A stretch of 58,626 nt of DNA from Chloroflexota bacterium (GCA_016223085.1 JACRPS010000014.1:14643-73268); one strand, 5' to 3'; positions 8,711 to 17,389 are shown, counted from the first letter of the stretch. Notes: generated from the letters alone by a model not told the origin. Numbers and translations: made by a program.

Positions 8711-9472
8711 TTACCACCGAGCGTCCGGTATCAGCCGGGCGACACTCTGCATCTCATCCAGCAGCGCCGATAAATGTTCGGTGTGACGCTGGCGGTCGAA
8801 CGGGGGCAGGATGGTCTGGTGCGGCACGTCCAGCCCCGAATCCTGTAGGTGTGGGATAACCATGTCTTCCCACGCATGGCGCAGGTCGTCCTCTGCTGGC
8901 ACGTAACCGGCTTCAACCAACTCTGCGGAAGGCTGCTCGATCATCTGGAGCGCATACGGCCAGAGCGTTTCGAGCGCCGCCTGCATCCGGCGCCGGCTTT
9001 CCTCCGTGCCGAGTCCCAGCCGCCGTACCCAAGCGGTTGTGTGGCGCAAATGATATAGTTCCTCGGTACGGATTTTGGCGTCAGCTTCCGCCAGCGGTGG
9101 GTAGGCGCTGGCCGCCAGCCGTTCCAGCCGCACCGACTCCAGAGCGTCAAACAAATACTGGCGCAGCATCGTTAGCGCCCAATCACCTTTGGGCAGTTCG
9201 ACCAGCGGCGCACTGCGGTAGTCAGCCATCTCCCGGAAGTAAATCAGTTGGTCGGGATAGGTTTCCGGCCTTTCGTCGCGCAGGTCGGCCACCAGCCGGT
9301 ACCAGACACCCGCGTGGCCGATCTCGTCAAGTGCGATATTGGCAAACGCGATGTCCTCTTCCAGTATCGGCGCGTGGCCGCACCATTCGGAATCGCGGTG
9401 GCCGAGAATCAGTTCATCGTCGGCCAGCGCCAGCAGATAGTCTGCCAGGGCGTTGTGTAGCTCATTCGTCAT
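8711..9472 (-). CDS. paaC: Phenylacetyl-CoA epoxidase structural subunit PaaC
   Basis: A 253-residue ferritin-like helical protein. The start at 9472 (MTNELHNALADYLLALADDE) is preferred over a far-upstream frame opening because the upstream part is low-complexity Arg/Pro sequence overlapping paaB in another frame. PaaC pairs with PaaA as the structural partner. Typical stretches are DDELILGHRDSEWCGHAPILEE, DEIGHA, and RTEELYHLRH. It overlaps the paaB stop by 11 nt, indicating coupled translation. Confidence 0.88.
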   Translation of the reverse strand: MTNELHNALADYLLALADDELILGHRDSEWCGHAPILEEDIAFANIALDEIGHAGVWYRLVADLRDERPETYPDQLIYFREMADYRSAPLVELPKGDWALTMLRQYLFDALESVRLERLAASAYPPLAEADAKIRTEELYHLRHTTAWVRRLGLGTEESRRRMQAALETLWPYALQMIEQPSAELVEAGYVPAEDDLRHAWEDMVIPHLQDSGLDVPHQTILPPFDRQRHTEHLSALLDEMQSVARLIPDARW

Positions 9473-10001
9473 CGTCCTGCCCTCGTTTGATCTGCTGCAT
9501 GGTCGTGGTAATGTGGAACTCGGCCTGGTCGCGGAAGTGGGTTTTGGCGCGAGCCGGGGCAAACATCGGCTGGATGTCGTCGGACGTTGAACAGCGCGCA
9601 GCCTTCGCCGGGAACACCCAGATTGCTTTTGCCGTCTGTCCGTCGTCGGTGGCGTAGGCGGCAGCCAGCGCGACTGCCGGCGAACCAGCGTCCACCTCGC
9701 CACTGTGGATCAAGGTTCCTTTTTCCAACAGTTTATAAAAAACGAAATATGGTTCTTTAGCGCCGTCGTCCTCACGATTGTAGGTGATGGTTTCCCGCGC
9801 CAGTTCTTCCGCCGTTTTCATCAGCACGGCGCTGGCCGGAACGACCCACAGGCTCAAACAGGCAGGTCGCCGCACAAACACGTCGCGGGCGTTCATCAGC
9901 GCCATATCCGCATCCGGCGCGTGAACCGAGCCGACATACTGGTGCGGGGCATTGGCCCGTTCCTGCAAAAAGACGATGAAGCGCGGCCACTGGGTATCCA
10001 T
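9462..10001 (-). CDS. paaB: Phenylacetyl-CoA epoxidase subunit PaaB, extended form
   Basis: A 179-residue protein, about twice the usual ~95 residues of PaaB from E. coli. The start at 10001 (MDTQWPRFIVFLQERANAPH) is chosen because it follows the paaA stop by 1 nt. Residues about 1-60 match PaaB (HQYVGSVHAPDADMALMNAR, then a region ending SLWVVPAS). A second, weaker copy of the same fold pattern follows (YFVFYKLLEKGTLIHSGEVD through AKAIWVFPA). The usual C-terminal tail motif appears only at the very end (FRDQAEFHITTT). PaaB bridges PaaAC units in the epoxidase. Confidence 0.85.
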   Translation of the reverse strand: MDTQWPRFIVFLQERANAPHQYVGSVHAPDADMALMNARDVFVRRPACLSLWVVPASAVLMKTAEELARETITYNREDDGAKEPYFVFYKLLEKGTLIHSGEVDAGSPAVALAAAYATDDGQTAKAIWVFPAKAARCSTSDDIQPMFAPARAKTHFRDQAEFHITTTMQQIKRGQDDDE

Positions 10002-10002
10002 C

Positions 10003-10968
10003 TCACGTCCCTGATTGTTTTTCGGCGTAGGCGGCCAATGCTTCTCGTACCCAGCGGCCATCCTCATGTGCCCGTCGGCGGGCGTCCATACGCTCCTGAT
10101 TGCACGGCCCGTTACCCTTGACCACCTGCCAGAACTCGTCCCAGTTGATCGGACCGATGCGCCAGTTGCCGGATTCTTCGTCGTAGCGCAGATCGGGGTC
10201 GGGAATTGTCAGACCGAGCGCCAGCAGTTCCGGCACCGTCTGGTTGATAAACATTTGCCGCAGTTCGTCGTTGGTTTTGGTTTTGATGCCCCAGCGAATG
10301 AGCACGGCGCTGTTGGGCGAATCGGTGTCGTGCGGGCCAAACATCATCAGCGTCGGCCACCACCAGCGGTTGATAGCGTCCTGCATCATAACTTTCTGTT
10401 CCGGCGTGCCGGTTGCCAGCGTAATCACGATGTCCTGCCCCTGGCGTTTATGAAAATTTTCTTCAGCACAGATGCGTTTCATGGCACGAGCATACGGGCC
10501 GTAGGAACATTTCGCCAGCATGGTCTGGTTGAGGATGGCCGCGCCGTCCACCAGCCAGCCAATCGCCCCCATATCCGCCCAACTGAGTGCCGGATAGTTG
10601 AAGATGCTGGAATATTTGGCCCTGCCGGAAAGCAGCGCGTCCAGCATGTCTTCGCGCGTCGCGCCGAGTGTTTCCGCCGCGTGGTAGAGATACTGGCCAT
10701 GCCCGCCTTCGTCCTGCACTTTCGCCAGCAGAATCAGCTTGCGGCGCAGCGTCGGCGCGCGGGTGATGAACGTGCCTTCCGGCAGCATCCCGACGATTTC
10801 GCTGTGGGCGTGCTGCGAGATCATGCGGATAAGCTGGCGGCGGTATTCGTCCGGCATCCAGTCACCGGGTTCGATCTTCTCACCCCGCGCGATGCGGGCT
10901 TCAAACTCGCGTAAGCGGTTGTCGTCGGTTTGTGCGTCTTCGATGGGTTCAACCGTCGCGCCGTACAT
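10003..10968 (-). CDS. paaA: Phenylacetyl-CoA epoxidase catalytic subunit PaaA
   Basis: A 321-residue di-iron oxygenase subunit. It carries both carboxylate/histidine iron motifs, [16 protein letters not shown] and [14 protein letters not shown], in the ferritin-like helical bundle, plus the Glu in [11 protein letters not shown]. The complex epoxidises the ring of phenylacetyl-CoA, the step that commits aromatic acids to the aerobic CoA-ligated pathway. First gene of the paaABCD run. An AGGATATT-type ribosome site lies just upstream of the ATG. Length is normal for the family. Confidence 0.93.
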   Translation of the reverse strand: MYGATVEPIEDAQTDDNRLREFEARIARGEKIEPGDWMPDEYRRQLIRMISQHAHSEIVGMLPEGTFITRAPTLRRKLILLAKVQDEGGHGQYLYHAAETLGATREDMLDALLSGRAKYSSIFNYPALSWADMGAIGWLVDGAAILNQTMLAKCSYGPYARAMKRICAEENFHKRQGQDIVITLATGTPEQKVMMQDAINRWWWPTLMMFGPHDTDSPNSAVLIRWGIKTKTNDELRQMFINQTVPELLALGLTIPDPDLRYDEESGNWRIGPINWDEFWQVVKGNGPCNQERMDARRRAHEDGRWVREALAAYAEKQSGT

Positions 10969-10992
10969 TAATATCCTCCAACCGATCTACCC

Positions 10993-11022
10993 GTAGGGGC
11001 GGGTTTCTAAACCCGCCCCTAC
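10993..11022. repeat. 30-nt palindromic repeat between aldehyde dehydrogenase and paaA
   Basis: Arms GTAGGGGCGGGTTT and AAACCCGCCCCTAC around a 2-nt centre. Sits between two genes read in the same direction, with no T-run. Confidence 0.85.
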
Positions 11023-11033
11023 ATCCGTCGTTA

Positions 11034-12542
11034 TTACCCCAGATTTACCCACACCGTTTTCACCTGTGTATACAGTTCCAGCGCGTCCTTGCCCATCTCG
11101 CGTCCAAAGCCACTTTCTTTATAGCCGCCAAACGGCGCGGCGGCGTCAATCAGGCCGTACTCGTTAATCCACACCGTCCCGGCCTTCACGCCCTGGGCGA
11201 AGCGGTGCGCCCTGCCTACGTCGCGCGTCCAGACGCCAGCGGAGAGGCCGTAGCGCGTCGAGTTGGCGCGCGCCATCAGTTCGTCCCAATCGTCAAAAGC
11301 GGCCACTGCCACCACCGGGCCAAAAATTTCTTCCTGCACCAGTTGTAGCTGATCGTTCTCGTGGGTGAACACGGTCGGCGGCAGAAAATAGCCGTCGGCC
11401 AGATCGCCGCCCAGCCGTTCGCCACCGGTAACAATCTGCGCGCCGCCGCTGCGCCCACTGGCGATGTAACCCGTCACCCGGTCAAGCTGCTCCTGCGAAA
11501 CCAGCGGCCCCAGGTGCGCGCTGCCAAAGCCCGGTCCAACGCGGATTTTCTGCGCTTCCGCCGCCAGCCCTTCAACCACCTGATCGTAAACCGACCGTTC
11601 GACAAACAGACGCGACCCAGCGGTACATTCCTGCCCGGTATTGCTGAACACCGCCCAGGTCGCGCCTTTGATGGCGCGCGGCACGTCGGCATCGGCGAAG
11701 ATGACGTTGGGTGATTTGCCGCCCAATTCCAGGCTGACGCGCTTGAGATTGCTGCTGGCGGCAGCCTGCATGATCTTGCGCCCAACCTCGGTTGAGCCGG
11801 TGAACGCCACTTTATCCACGCCGGGATGCGACGTAATTGCCGCGCCGGTCGGGATGCCGTAGCCGGTGACGATGTTGACGACACCCGCCGGTACACCGGC
11901 TTCGATCAGGATTTCGCCCAGCCGTAGCGCCGTCAGCGGCGTTTGCTCCGCCGGTTTGAGGATGCAGGTATTGCCACAGGCCAGCGCCGGCGCGAGCTTC
12001 CAGGCCGACATCAGCAGCGGGAAATTCCAGGGGATAATCAGCCCGACAACGCCCACCGGTTCGCGCACGGTGTAAACAAGCTGGTTCGGGAACGAGACCG
12101 GGATGGTCGAACCTTCGATTTTGCTGGCCCAGCCGGCGTAATAACGAAAGTGGCGTATCGCCTGCGGCACATCCACTTTTGACGACACCCGCAGCGGCTT
12201 GCCGTTGTCCAGCGTTTCCAGTTCGGCCAGTTCGGTGGTGTATTTTTCGATCAGGTCGGCGATCTTCCACAGCAGATTACCGCGCTCCGAACCACTCATC
12301 TTCGGCCACGCGCCAGTGTCGAACGCCCTGCGCGCGGCTGCGACAGCGCGGTTTACGTCGGCCTCGCCCGCCGCCGCCACCTGCGCCAGCACCTGCCCGT
12401 TGGCAGGGTTCACCGTATCAAACGTGCTGCCGTCCGCTGCGTCTACCCATTCGCCGCCGATGAGCAGGCGTTTGGGACTGTCCTCCAAAAATCGCAGCGT
12501 CCCTTCCTGTAACGTCACATCCGCTAACGGCTGTTGCACCAT
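11034..12542 (-). CDS. NAD(P)-dependent aldehyde dehydrogenase (ALDH superfamily)
   Basis: A 502-residue, full-length aldehyde dehydrogenase. It shows the Asn in IIPWNFPLLMSAWKLAPALA, the Rossmann loop FTGSTEVGRKI, the general-base Glu in SLELGGKSPN, the nucleophilic Cys in NTGQECTAGSR and the EIFGPVVAV motif. The ribosome site AAGGAAAAGGGC precedes the ATG. Its position just upstream of paaA on the same strand suggests phenylacetaldehyde or another aromatic aldehyde as substrate (inference). It is not the PaaZ ring-cleavage fusion, because no hydratase domain is attached. Close relatives include betaine- and retinal-type dehydrogenases, so the substrate is not fixed by sequence. Confidence 0.85.
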   Translation of the reverse strand: MVQQPLADVTLQEGTLRFLEDSPKRLLIGGEWVDAADGSTFDTVNPANGQVLAQVAAAGEADVNRAVAAARRAFDTGAWPKMSGSERGNLLWKIADLIEKYTTELAELETLDNGKPLRVSSKVDVPQAIRHFRYYAGWASKIEGSTIPVSFPNQLVYTVREPVGVVGLIIPWNFPLLMSAWKLAPALACGNTCILKPAEQTPLTALRLGEILIEAGVPAGVVNIVTGYGIPTGAAITSHPGVDKVAFTGSTEVGRKIMQAAASSNLKRVSLELGGKSPNVIFADADVPRAIKGATWAVFSNTGQECTAGSRLFVERSVYDQVVEGLAAEAQKIRVGPGFGSAHLGPLVSQEQLDRVTGYIASGRSGGAQIVTGGERLGGDLADGYFLPPTVFTHENDQLQLVQEEIFGPVVAVAAFDDWDELMARANSTRYGLSAGVWTRDVGRAHRFAQGVKAGTVWINEYGLIDAAAPFGGYKESGFGREMGKDALELYTQVKTVWVNLG

Positions 12543-12765
12543 GTAGCCCTTTTCCTTATGAAATATCTATGATCCTGTTAACCTATATTAGCAACCATTA
12601 TATTGGCATTTCGTCAGATGATGGGTGTTATTGCCCTGTATGATTCACCCAATCTTACTCGATCGGTTGTGCTGAAAAGGTTGGGCATTGACCCAACGCC
12701 GAGTAAACTGGTACGCGGTTGAAACGCTAGAACACCGGAGTGGCAACCGGGTAACAGGAGGGATT

Positions 12766-13737
12766 ATGAAACGGATTGCAGTTCTGACCAGCGGTGGTGA
12801 TGCTCCGGGCATGAATGCCGCCATTCGCGCCGTCGTCCGCACCGGCCTGGCGAAAGGCTGGGAGGTGTACGGCGTCGAGGCCGGTTACAGCGGCCTGATG
12901 AACGGCAACATGCGCTCGTTAGGCGCGCGCGATGTCAGTGGGATCATTCAGCAGGGCGGTACGATGCTTGGCAGCGCCCGCGCGCCGGAGTTTAAAACCG
13001 AGGAAGGCCGGCTGCGCGCCCTGCGCGAACTGAACCGACGCGGTATTGAGGGGTTGGTGGTTATTGGCGGCAATGGCTCGCAGACCGGCGCGAATGCCCT
13101 GTCGCAGATGGGCTTCCCAGTGGTAGGGGTTGCTTCGACGATTGACAATGACCTGTATGGCTCAGAAATCACGATCGGGGTGGACACGGCGCTCAACATC
13201 GCACTGGAAGCGATTGACCGCCTGAAAACAACAGCGTCGTCGCACCAACGGGCATTTATGATCGAGGTGATGGGGCGCGACTGTGGTTATCTGGCGCTGA
13301 TGGCCGGTATCGCTGGCGGCGCGGAAGCGATTGTGATTCCTGAACGGGAATTTCCGCCAGAACAGATTGCGTCCGAATTGCGTGAGGCTTATGAACGCGG
13401 CAAGGCTCACGCGATTGTCGTGGTGGCCGAGGGGGCGCAGCACAATGCTGAAGAACTGGAACAGTATTTCAAGCAGCATGAGGAACGCCTGGGCTTTGAT
13501 CTGCGGGTGACCAAGCTTGGCCACGTGCAGCGCGGCGGCGAACCGGGCGCATTTGACCGCCTGCTGGCGACGCGGCTGGGCGCGGGGGCGACGCGCTGCC
13601 TGGAACAGGGGCAGCACGGCGTGCTGGTAGGGTGGAATCGGAGTGAAGTAACGACTACGCCACTGACGGAAGTAGTGGCGCACAAAAAGCAGATTGACCT
13701 GTCGCTGCTGGACTTGGCGGTGGAACTGTCGCAATAA
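12766..13737 (+). CDS. pfkA: ATP-dependent 6-phosphofructokinase, variant active site
   Basis: A 323-residue group A phosphofructokinase, which phosphorylates fructose 6-phosphate to the 1,6-bisphosphate in glycolysis. AGGAGGG lies 3 nt before the chosen ATG. Numbering runs parallel to E. coli PfkA: GGDAPGMNA near 10-18, R72 in GSARAPEF, TIDND at 125-129 (catalytic D127 and D129), MGRDCGYLA. Gly104 points to ATP rather than pyrophosphate. The usual Mg-binding Asp103 in GGDGS is Asn here (GGNGSQTGA). PASTIDND is replaced by VASTIDND. It is a single gene after a 220-nt upstream region containing a GTTGGG/CCCAAC hairpin. Confidence 0.88.
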   Translation: MKRIAVLTSGGDAPGMNAAIRAVVRTGLAKGWEVYGVEAGYSGLMNGNMRSLGARDVSGIIQQGGTMLGSARAPEFKTEEGRLRALRELNRRGIEGLVVIGGNGSQTGANALSQMGFPVVGVASTIDNDLYGSEITIGVDTALNIALEAIDRLKTTASSHQRAFMIEVMGRDCGYLALMAGIAGGAEAIVIPEREFPPEQIASELREAYERGKAHAIVVVAEGAQHNAEELEQYFKQHEERLGFDLRVTKLGHVQRGGEPGAFDRLLATRLGAGATRCLEQGQHGVLVGWNRSEVTTTPLTEVVAHKKQIDLSLLDLAVELSQ

Positions 13738-13745
13738 ATGTGGCC

Positions 13746-13774
13746 TTGAAATGTAACGATGGATGTAATATAAT
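13746..13774 (+). promoter_or_regulatory. Strong promoter for the 13.8-kb small RNA
   Basis: TTGAAA (13746-13751), 17-nt spacer, TATAAT (13769-13774). Transcription should begin near 13781, just before the start of the structured RNA. Confidence 0.75.
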
Positions 13775-13785
13775 CTAACCATCAC

Positions 13786-13951
13786 GGGCGTGAAATAGTC
13801 TCGATGTGGAGACCGGGCCGGCAAGTAGCGGGAAGGCGCACTGCAAAAACGCGAAACCGGCTGCTAACGGCTTCGCAGACGGGGGTGCGATACCCTCCAC
13901 GTCCATACCCGACCTCGCTGACCGATACTGCTTCAGCGAGGTTTTTGTTTT
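13786..13951 (+). ncRNA. Candidate small structured RNA with tRNA-like closing fold
   Basis: A transcription unit of about 165 nt with no convincing gene inside: a near-consensus promoter upstream and an intrinsic terminator at the end. The 5' end GGGCGTG (13786-13792) can pair with CACGTCC (13898-13904) over seven base pairs (one G-U). Directly next to that 3' strand is a 5-bp stem with a 7-nt loop, GGGGG-TGCGATA-CCCTC (13881-13897), placed like a tRNA T-arm. After the 5' strand, GTCTC-GATGTG-GAGAC (13798-13813) resembles a D-arm. The 67 nt between them form other hairpins (GCCGG/CCGGC; CTGC/GCAG). The tail after the acceptor strand is ATA, not CCA. I do not recognise the family. Confidence 0.5.
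13912..13951 (+). terminator. Intrinsic terminator of the small RNA
   Basis: Stem ACCTCGCTGA / TCAGCGAGGT with an 11-nt loop, followed by TTTTTGTTTT. It ends the small RNA about 100 nt before the desaturase gene. Confidence 0.88.
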
Positions 13952-14055
13952 GTCTGACAGGCTTCTATCAAAGCTCTCATCTTTTTCACCTCTGAATCCG
14001 TTCGCCCTGTGATACAGTAACGTGCGTTTGTGCATTCCCGTATCTATTATTCACT

Positions 14056-15105
14056 ATGGAGATTAACACCAGCGTGTCTATTGAAGCCGTATCCAGCGCC
14101 CTCCCTCCCAAAGCAAAAAAACTCCCCTGGCAGCAGGCCGTCGCCCGGTATCAAAATTCCGATGTTCGTCAAAGTGTCTGGCAATTGGTGAACAGCATCA
14201 TCCCGTATTTTATTTTGTGGTATCTGGCCTATCGCAGCCTCGAAGTTTCATACTGGCTGACGCTAGTGTTTGCCTTTGTCGCCGCGCTGTTTGCCCTGCG
14301 TGTGTTTATCATTTTTCACGACTGCGGGCATGGCTCTTTCTTTAAGTCGAAGACGGCCAACGATATGGTTGGCGTTTTCACGGGCATCCTCACCTTTACA
14401 CCCTATTATGCCTGGCGGCACAGCCATGCCGTCCACCACGCCACTTCCGGCGATCTGGACCGGCGCGGGGTGGGCGACATCTGGACGCTAACCTACGAGG
14501 AATACCGGACGCTGCCGCGCTGGAAGCAGATGTTTTACCGCCTGTACCGCAACCCGTTTGTGATCTTCGTTATCGGCCCAACGATTGATTTTGTCGTGCT
14601 GCAACGGCTGCCATACGTGAACGTCTCCGAGAAGGCACGCGAAAAAAACAGCGTGGTGTATACCAATCTGGCGCTGCTGGGCATCCTGGTCGGGATGAGT
14701 CTGACGATTGGCTTCTGGGAATACATTGCCGTGCAGCTTCCGATTATCGCGGTGGCGTCCTCGATTGGCGTGTGGCTGTTTTACGTGCAGCACCAGTATG
14801 AAAACGTGTACTGGGAACGGCATGAGTCGTGGGATTATGCGACGGCGGCGCTGTACGGCAGTTCATTTTACAAGCTGCCCAAGATCATGCAGTGGTTCAC
14901 CGGCAATATCGGTTTCCACCACATTCACCACCTCAGCCCGCGTATCCCCAACTACAACCTGGAAGCCTGCCACAACAACAATCCGATTTTCCACGATGTC
15001 GAGCCGCTGACGCTGCGGACAAGCCTGAAGTCGCTGCGGGTGCGCCTATGGGATGAAGACCGGCACAAAATGATCGGCTACCATCAGCCGGTCGAGGCGG
15101 AATAA
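14056..15105 (+). CDS. Fatty acid desaturase (acyl-lipid, omega-6/delta-12 type)
   Basis: A 349-residue membrane di-iron desaturase. The three histidine boxes are present: HDCGHGSFF (near residue 90), HSHAVHHATSGDLD (near 118) and HHIHHLSPRIPNYNLEACH (near 290). Hydrophobic pairs of helices lie before the first box and between the second and third. The family introduces cis double bonds into membrane-lipid acyl chains with electrons from ferredoxin or cytochrome. No Shine-Dalgarno sequence is seen, and a TATTAT hexamer ends 5 nt before the ATG, so the message may be leaderless. It stands alone downstream of the small RNA terminator. Confidence 0.88.
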   Translation: MEINTSVSIEAVSSALPPKAKKLPWQQAVARYQNSDVRQSVWQLVNSIIPYFILWYLAYRSLEVSYWLTLVFAFVAALFALRVFIIFHDCGHGSFFKSKTANDMVGVFTGILTFTPYYAWRHSHAVHHATSGDLDRRGVGDIWTLTYEEYRTLPRWKQMFYRLYRNPFVIFVIGPTIDFVVLQRLPYVNVSEKAREKNSVVYTNLALLGILVGMSLTIGFWEYIAVQLPIIAVASSIGVWLFYVQHQYENVYWERHESWDYATAALYGSSFYKLPKIMQWFTGNIGFHHIHHLSPRIPNYNLEACHNNNPIFHDVEPLTLRTSLKSLRVRLWDEDRHKMIGYHQPVEAE

Positions 15106-15109
15106 AGTC

Positions 15110-15137
15110 GTAGGGACGAGATATATCTCGTCCCTAC
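15110..15137. repeat. Perfect 28-nt palindrome between convergent genes
   Basis: Arm GTAGGGACGAGATA followed directly by its reverse complement. It is between the convergent desaturase and ThuA-like genes. Confidence 0.9.
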
Positions 15138-15146
15138 ATCACGTTT

Positions 15147-15869
15147 TTATTCAATCTTCTCCAACGGCTGCGGACGGTGGCCGAACGCCAGCTTTGGCCC
15201 GGCGGGCAGCGCCGCCCAGCGCACGCCGTTGGCGATCACGCGGAGCACCTGCTCGTTATAGTAGGTGGGGTAGGTTTCGTGGCCGGGGCGGAAGTAAAAG
15301 ATTTTGCCGCGCCCACGATAGAAGCAGCAGCCGCTGCGGAAGATTTCGCCGCCCTGGAACCAACTGGTAAACACCAGTTCGTCCGGCGCGGGGATGTCAA
15401 AGAATTCGCCGTACATCTCCTCGTGCGGGATTTCGATGTATTCGCCTAAACCTTCGGCAATCGGATGTCCCGGAGCGACCACCCAGATCCGTTCGCGCTC
15501 CTCGGCTTCGCGCCATTTCAGGTCGCAACTGGTGCCCATCAGCTTCCTGAATATTTTGGAGAAGTGGCCGGAGTGTAACACCACCAGCCCCATGCCTTCC
15601 ATCACGCGCTTATGAACGCGCTCTACGATTTCATCCTGCACATCACCGTGCGCCATGTGCCCCCACCACGTCAGCACATCGGTTTCCGCCAGAACCGCTT
15701 CGGTCAGGCCGTGTTCGGGTTCGTCCAGCGTGGCAGCGCGGGCATCCATACCCTGTTCGCGCAGGTACTTCACAATCGGAGCGTGCAGCCCTTCGGGGTA
15801 CACCTGCTGCACTTTCGGATTCTTCTTCTCGTGGCGGCCTTCGTTCCAGACCGTTACACGCAGTGTCAT
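15147..15869 (-). CDS. ThuA-like (trehalose-utilisation) domain protein
   Basis: A 240-residue class I glutamine-amidotransferase-like fold protein. The start at 15869 ([20 protein letters not shown]) follows AAAGGA by about 8 nt, which decides against an ATG 31 codons upstream. ThuA-family features: VTVWNEG at the first strand, [28 protein letters not shown] (the position of the amidotransferase nucleophile is occupied by Ser/Gly rather than Cys) and [14 protein letters not shown] near the end. ThuA proteins are linked to keto-disaccharide metabolism and are often near sugar genes. Here there is no such neighbour, so the role is open. Confidence 0.8.
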   Translation of the reverse strand: MTLRVTVWNEGRHEKKNPKVQQVYPEGLHAPIVKYLREQGMDARAATLDEPEHGLTEAVLAETDVLTWWGHMAHGDVQDEIVERVHKRVMEGMGLVVLHSGHFSKIFRKLMGTSCDLKWREAEERERIWVVAPGHPIAEGLGEYIEIPHEEMYGEFFDIPAPDELVFTSWFQGGEIFRSGCCFYRGRGKIFYFRPGHETYPTYYNEQVLRVIANGVRWAALPAGPKLAFGHRPQPLEKIE

Positions 15870-16037
15870 GACGGCTATCCTTTGTGAGCGCGAGTACAAA
15901 TACGGCAGTGATTGTAACGCAGATGAGGATGGAAAACACGGGATAGGCTGGATAGACATCACTGTACAGGTTACACTAGATAACGCTATTGTTTATCAGG
16001 CATAACGAACAAATACAGAGGAGCTTGGCAGCACATT

Positions 16038-17375
16038 ATGTCCCGCATTCGCACGCTAATCATGGGCGCAGCCGGGCGCGACTTCCACAACTTCAATGTC
16101 TTTTTCCGCGACAACGAAGCCTATGAAGTGGTCGCCTTTACCGCCACACAAATCCCTGGCATCGAAGGCCGTTTGTACCCGGTCGAACTGGCCGGGCGGC
16201 TGTATCCGCAGGGCATCCGCATCTACGATGAGCGCGATCTGCTCAAGCTGGTGAAGGAACTGAAGGTAGAGCAGGTGGTGTTCGCCTACAGCGACGTGCC
16301 GCACGAGTATGTGATGCACAAGGCGTCGCAGGTGTTGGCGGCGGGTGCGGACTTCCGGCTGATGGGCACCAACACGACACAGATCAAAAGCAGCAAGCCG
16401 GTTGTTTCCATCGGTGCGGTGCGCACCGGCAGCGGCAAAAGCCAGACGTCGCGCCACGTCGTAGAGACGCTGCAATCGTTTGGCCACCGCGTCGTGGCGA
16501 TACGCCACCCAATGCCCTACGGCAATCTGGTGGCGCAGGCGGTGCAGCGGTTCGCGGAATATGACGACCTGGACGAATACGACACGACCATCGAGGAGCG
16601 TGAGGAATACGAACCGTATGTTGATCGTGGCGCAGTTATTTACGCGGGTGTGGATTACGGCGCGATTCTCAAGCGTGCCGAAGAAGAAGCCGACGTGATT
16701 GTCTGGGACGGCGGGAACAATGACCTCCCGTTTTACAAATCGGACATGCACATCGTCGTGGTTGACCCGCATCGCCCCGGCCATGAAATGAGTTACCATC
16801 CCGGCGAAGCCAACGTGCGTATGGCCGACGTGGTGGTTATCAACAAGGTGGATACGGCGGATTACGCTTTCATCCGCGCGGTGCGCGACAACGTGGCGCA
16901 GATGAACCCGAACGCGGTGGTGCTGGAAGCAGCCTCGCCCCTGTTTGTGGACAATCCCGGCGCGATTCGTGGCAAGCGGGTGCTGGTGGTCGAAGACGGC
17001 CCGACGCTGACACACGGCGAAATGGCTTACGGCGCGGGCGTGATCGCGGCGCAGCGGTTCGGCGCGGCGGAAATCATTGACCCGCGTCCATTTGCCGTCG
17101 GTTCGATTGTGGACACGTACAACAAGTATCCGACGACGGGCAAGGTGCTGCCCGCGATGGGCTACGGCGCGAAGCAGATGGCCGAACTGGAACAGACGAT
17201 TAACAATTCTGACGCGGAACTCGTTGTTGTCGCCACACCGATTGATCTCAGCCGTGTCATCAACATTAAACTGCCGATGGAGCGTGTCCGGTACGAACTC
17301 CAGGTGATCGGCACGCCCACGCTGGCCGACCTGCTGCACAAGCAGTTTGCCACGCTGGCGCAGGTCGCCCCGTAG
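16038..17375 (+). CDS. COG2403-type predicted GTPase (cyclic 2,3-diphosphoglycerate synthetase-like)
   Basis: A 445-residue cytosolic protein. A Rossmann-like N-terminal part (IRTLIMGAAGRDFHNFNVFF) is followed by a P-loop GAVRTGSGKSQTSRHV at about residues 137-152, a VIVWDGGNNDLPFY Walker-B-like region and NKVD-type specificity in VVINKVDTADYA. The pattern matches the COG2403 family, which includes archaeal cyclic 2,3-diphosphoglycerate synthetases but whose bacterial members are uncharacterised. GAGGAG lies 14 nt before the ATG, an unusually long spacing. It is read toward argG, but a promoter-leader region separates them, so it is probably an independent unit. Confidence 0.75.
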   Translation: MSRIRTLIMGAAGRDFHNFNVFFRDNEAYEVVAFTATQIPGIEGRLYPVELAGRLYPQGIRIYDERDLLKLVKELKVEQVVFAYSDVPHEYVMHKASQVLAAGADFRLMGTNTTQIKSSKPVVSIGAVRTGSGKSQTSRHVVETLQSFGHRVVAIRHPMPYGNLVAQAVQRFAEYDDLDEYDTTIEEREEYEPYVDRGAVIYAGVDYGAILKRAEEEADVIVWDGGNNDLPFYKSDMHIVVVDPHRPGHEMSYHPGEANVRMADVVVINKVDTADYAFIRAVRDNVAQMNPNAVVLEAASPLFVDNPGAIRGKRVLVVEDGPTLTHGEMAYGAGVIAAQRFGAAEIIDPRPFAVGSIVDTYNKYPTTGKVLPAMGYGAKQMAELEQTINNSDAELVVVATPIDLSRVINIKLPMERVRYELQVIGTPTLADLLHKQFATLAQVAP

Positions 17376-17389
17376 TTTCGCTGTTTGGA

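Noticed and set aside
11034-12542. PaaZ (oxepin-CoA hydrolase fusion)
   Set aside because: Only the aldehyde dehydrogenase domain is present; the C-terminal hydratase domain is missing and the length is that of a simple dehydrogenase.
13786-13907. tmRNA (ssrA)
   Set aside because: The ends look tRNA-like, but the unit is far too short for a one-piece tmRNA and has no tag ORF ending in Ala-Ala and stop, nor the GATTCGAC-type 5' sequence in the right form.
13804-13995. 63-codon arginine-rich frame in the small RNA region
   Set aside because: It begins inside the structured RNA and runs straight through the terminator; no ribosome site; Arg content is explained by GC-rich stems.
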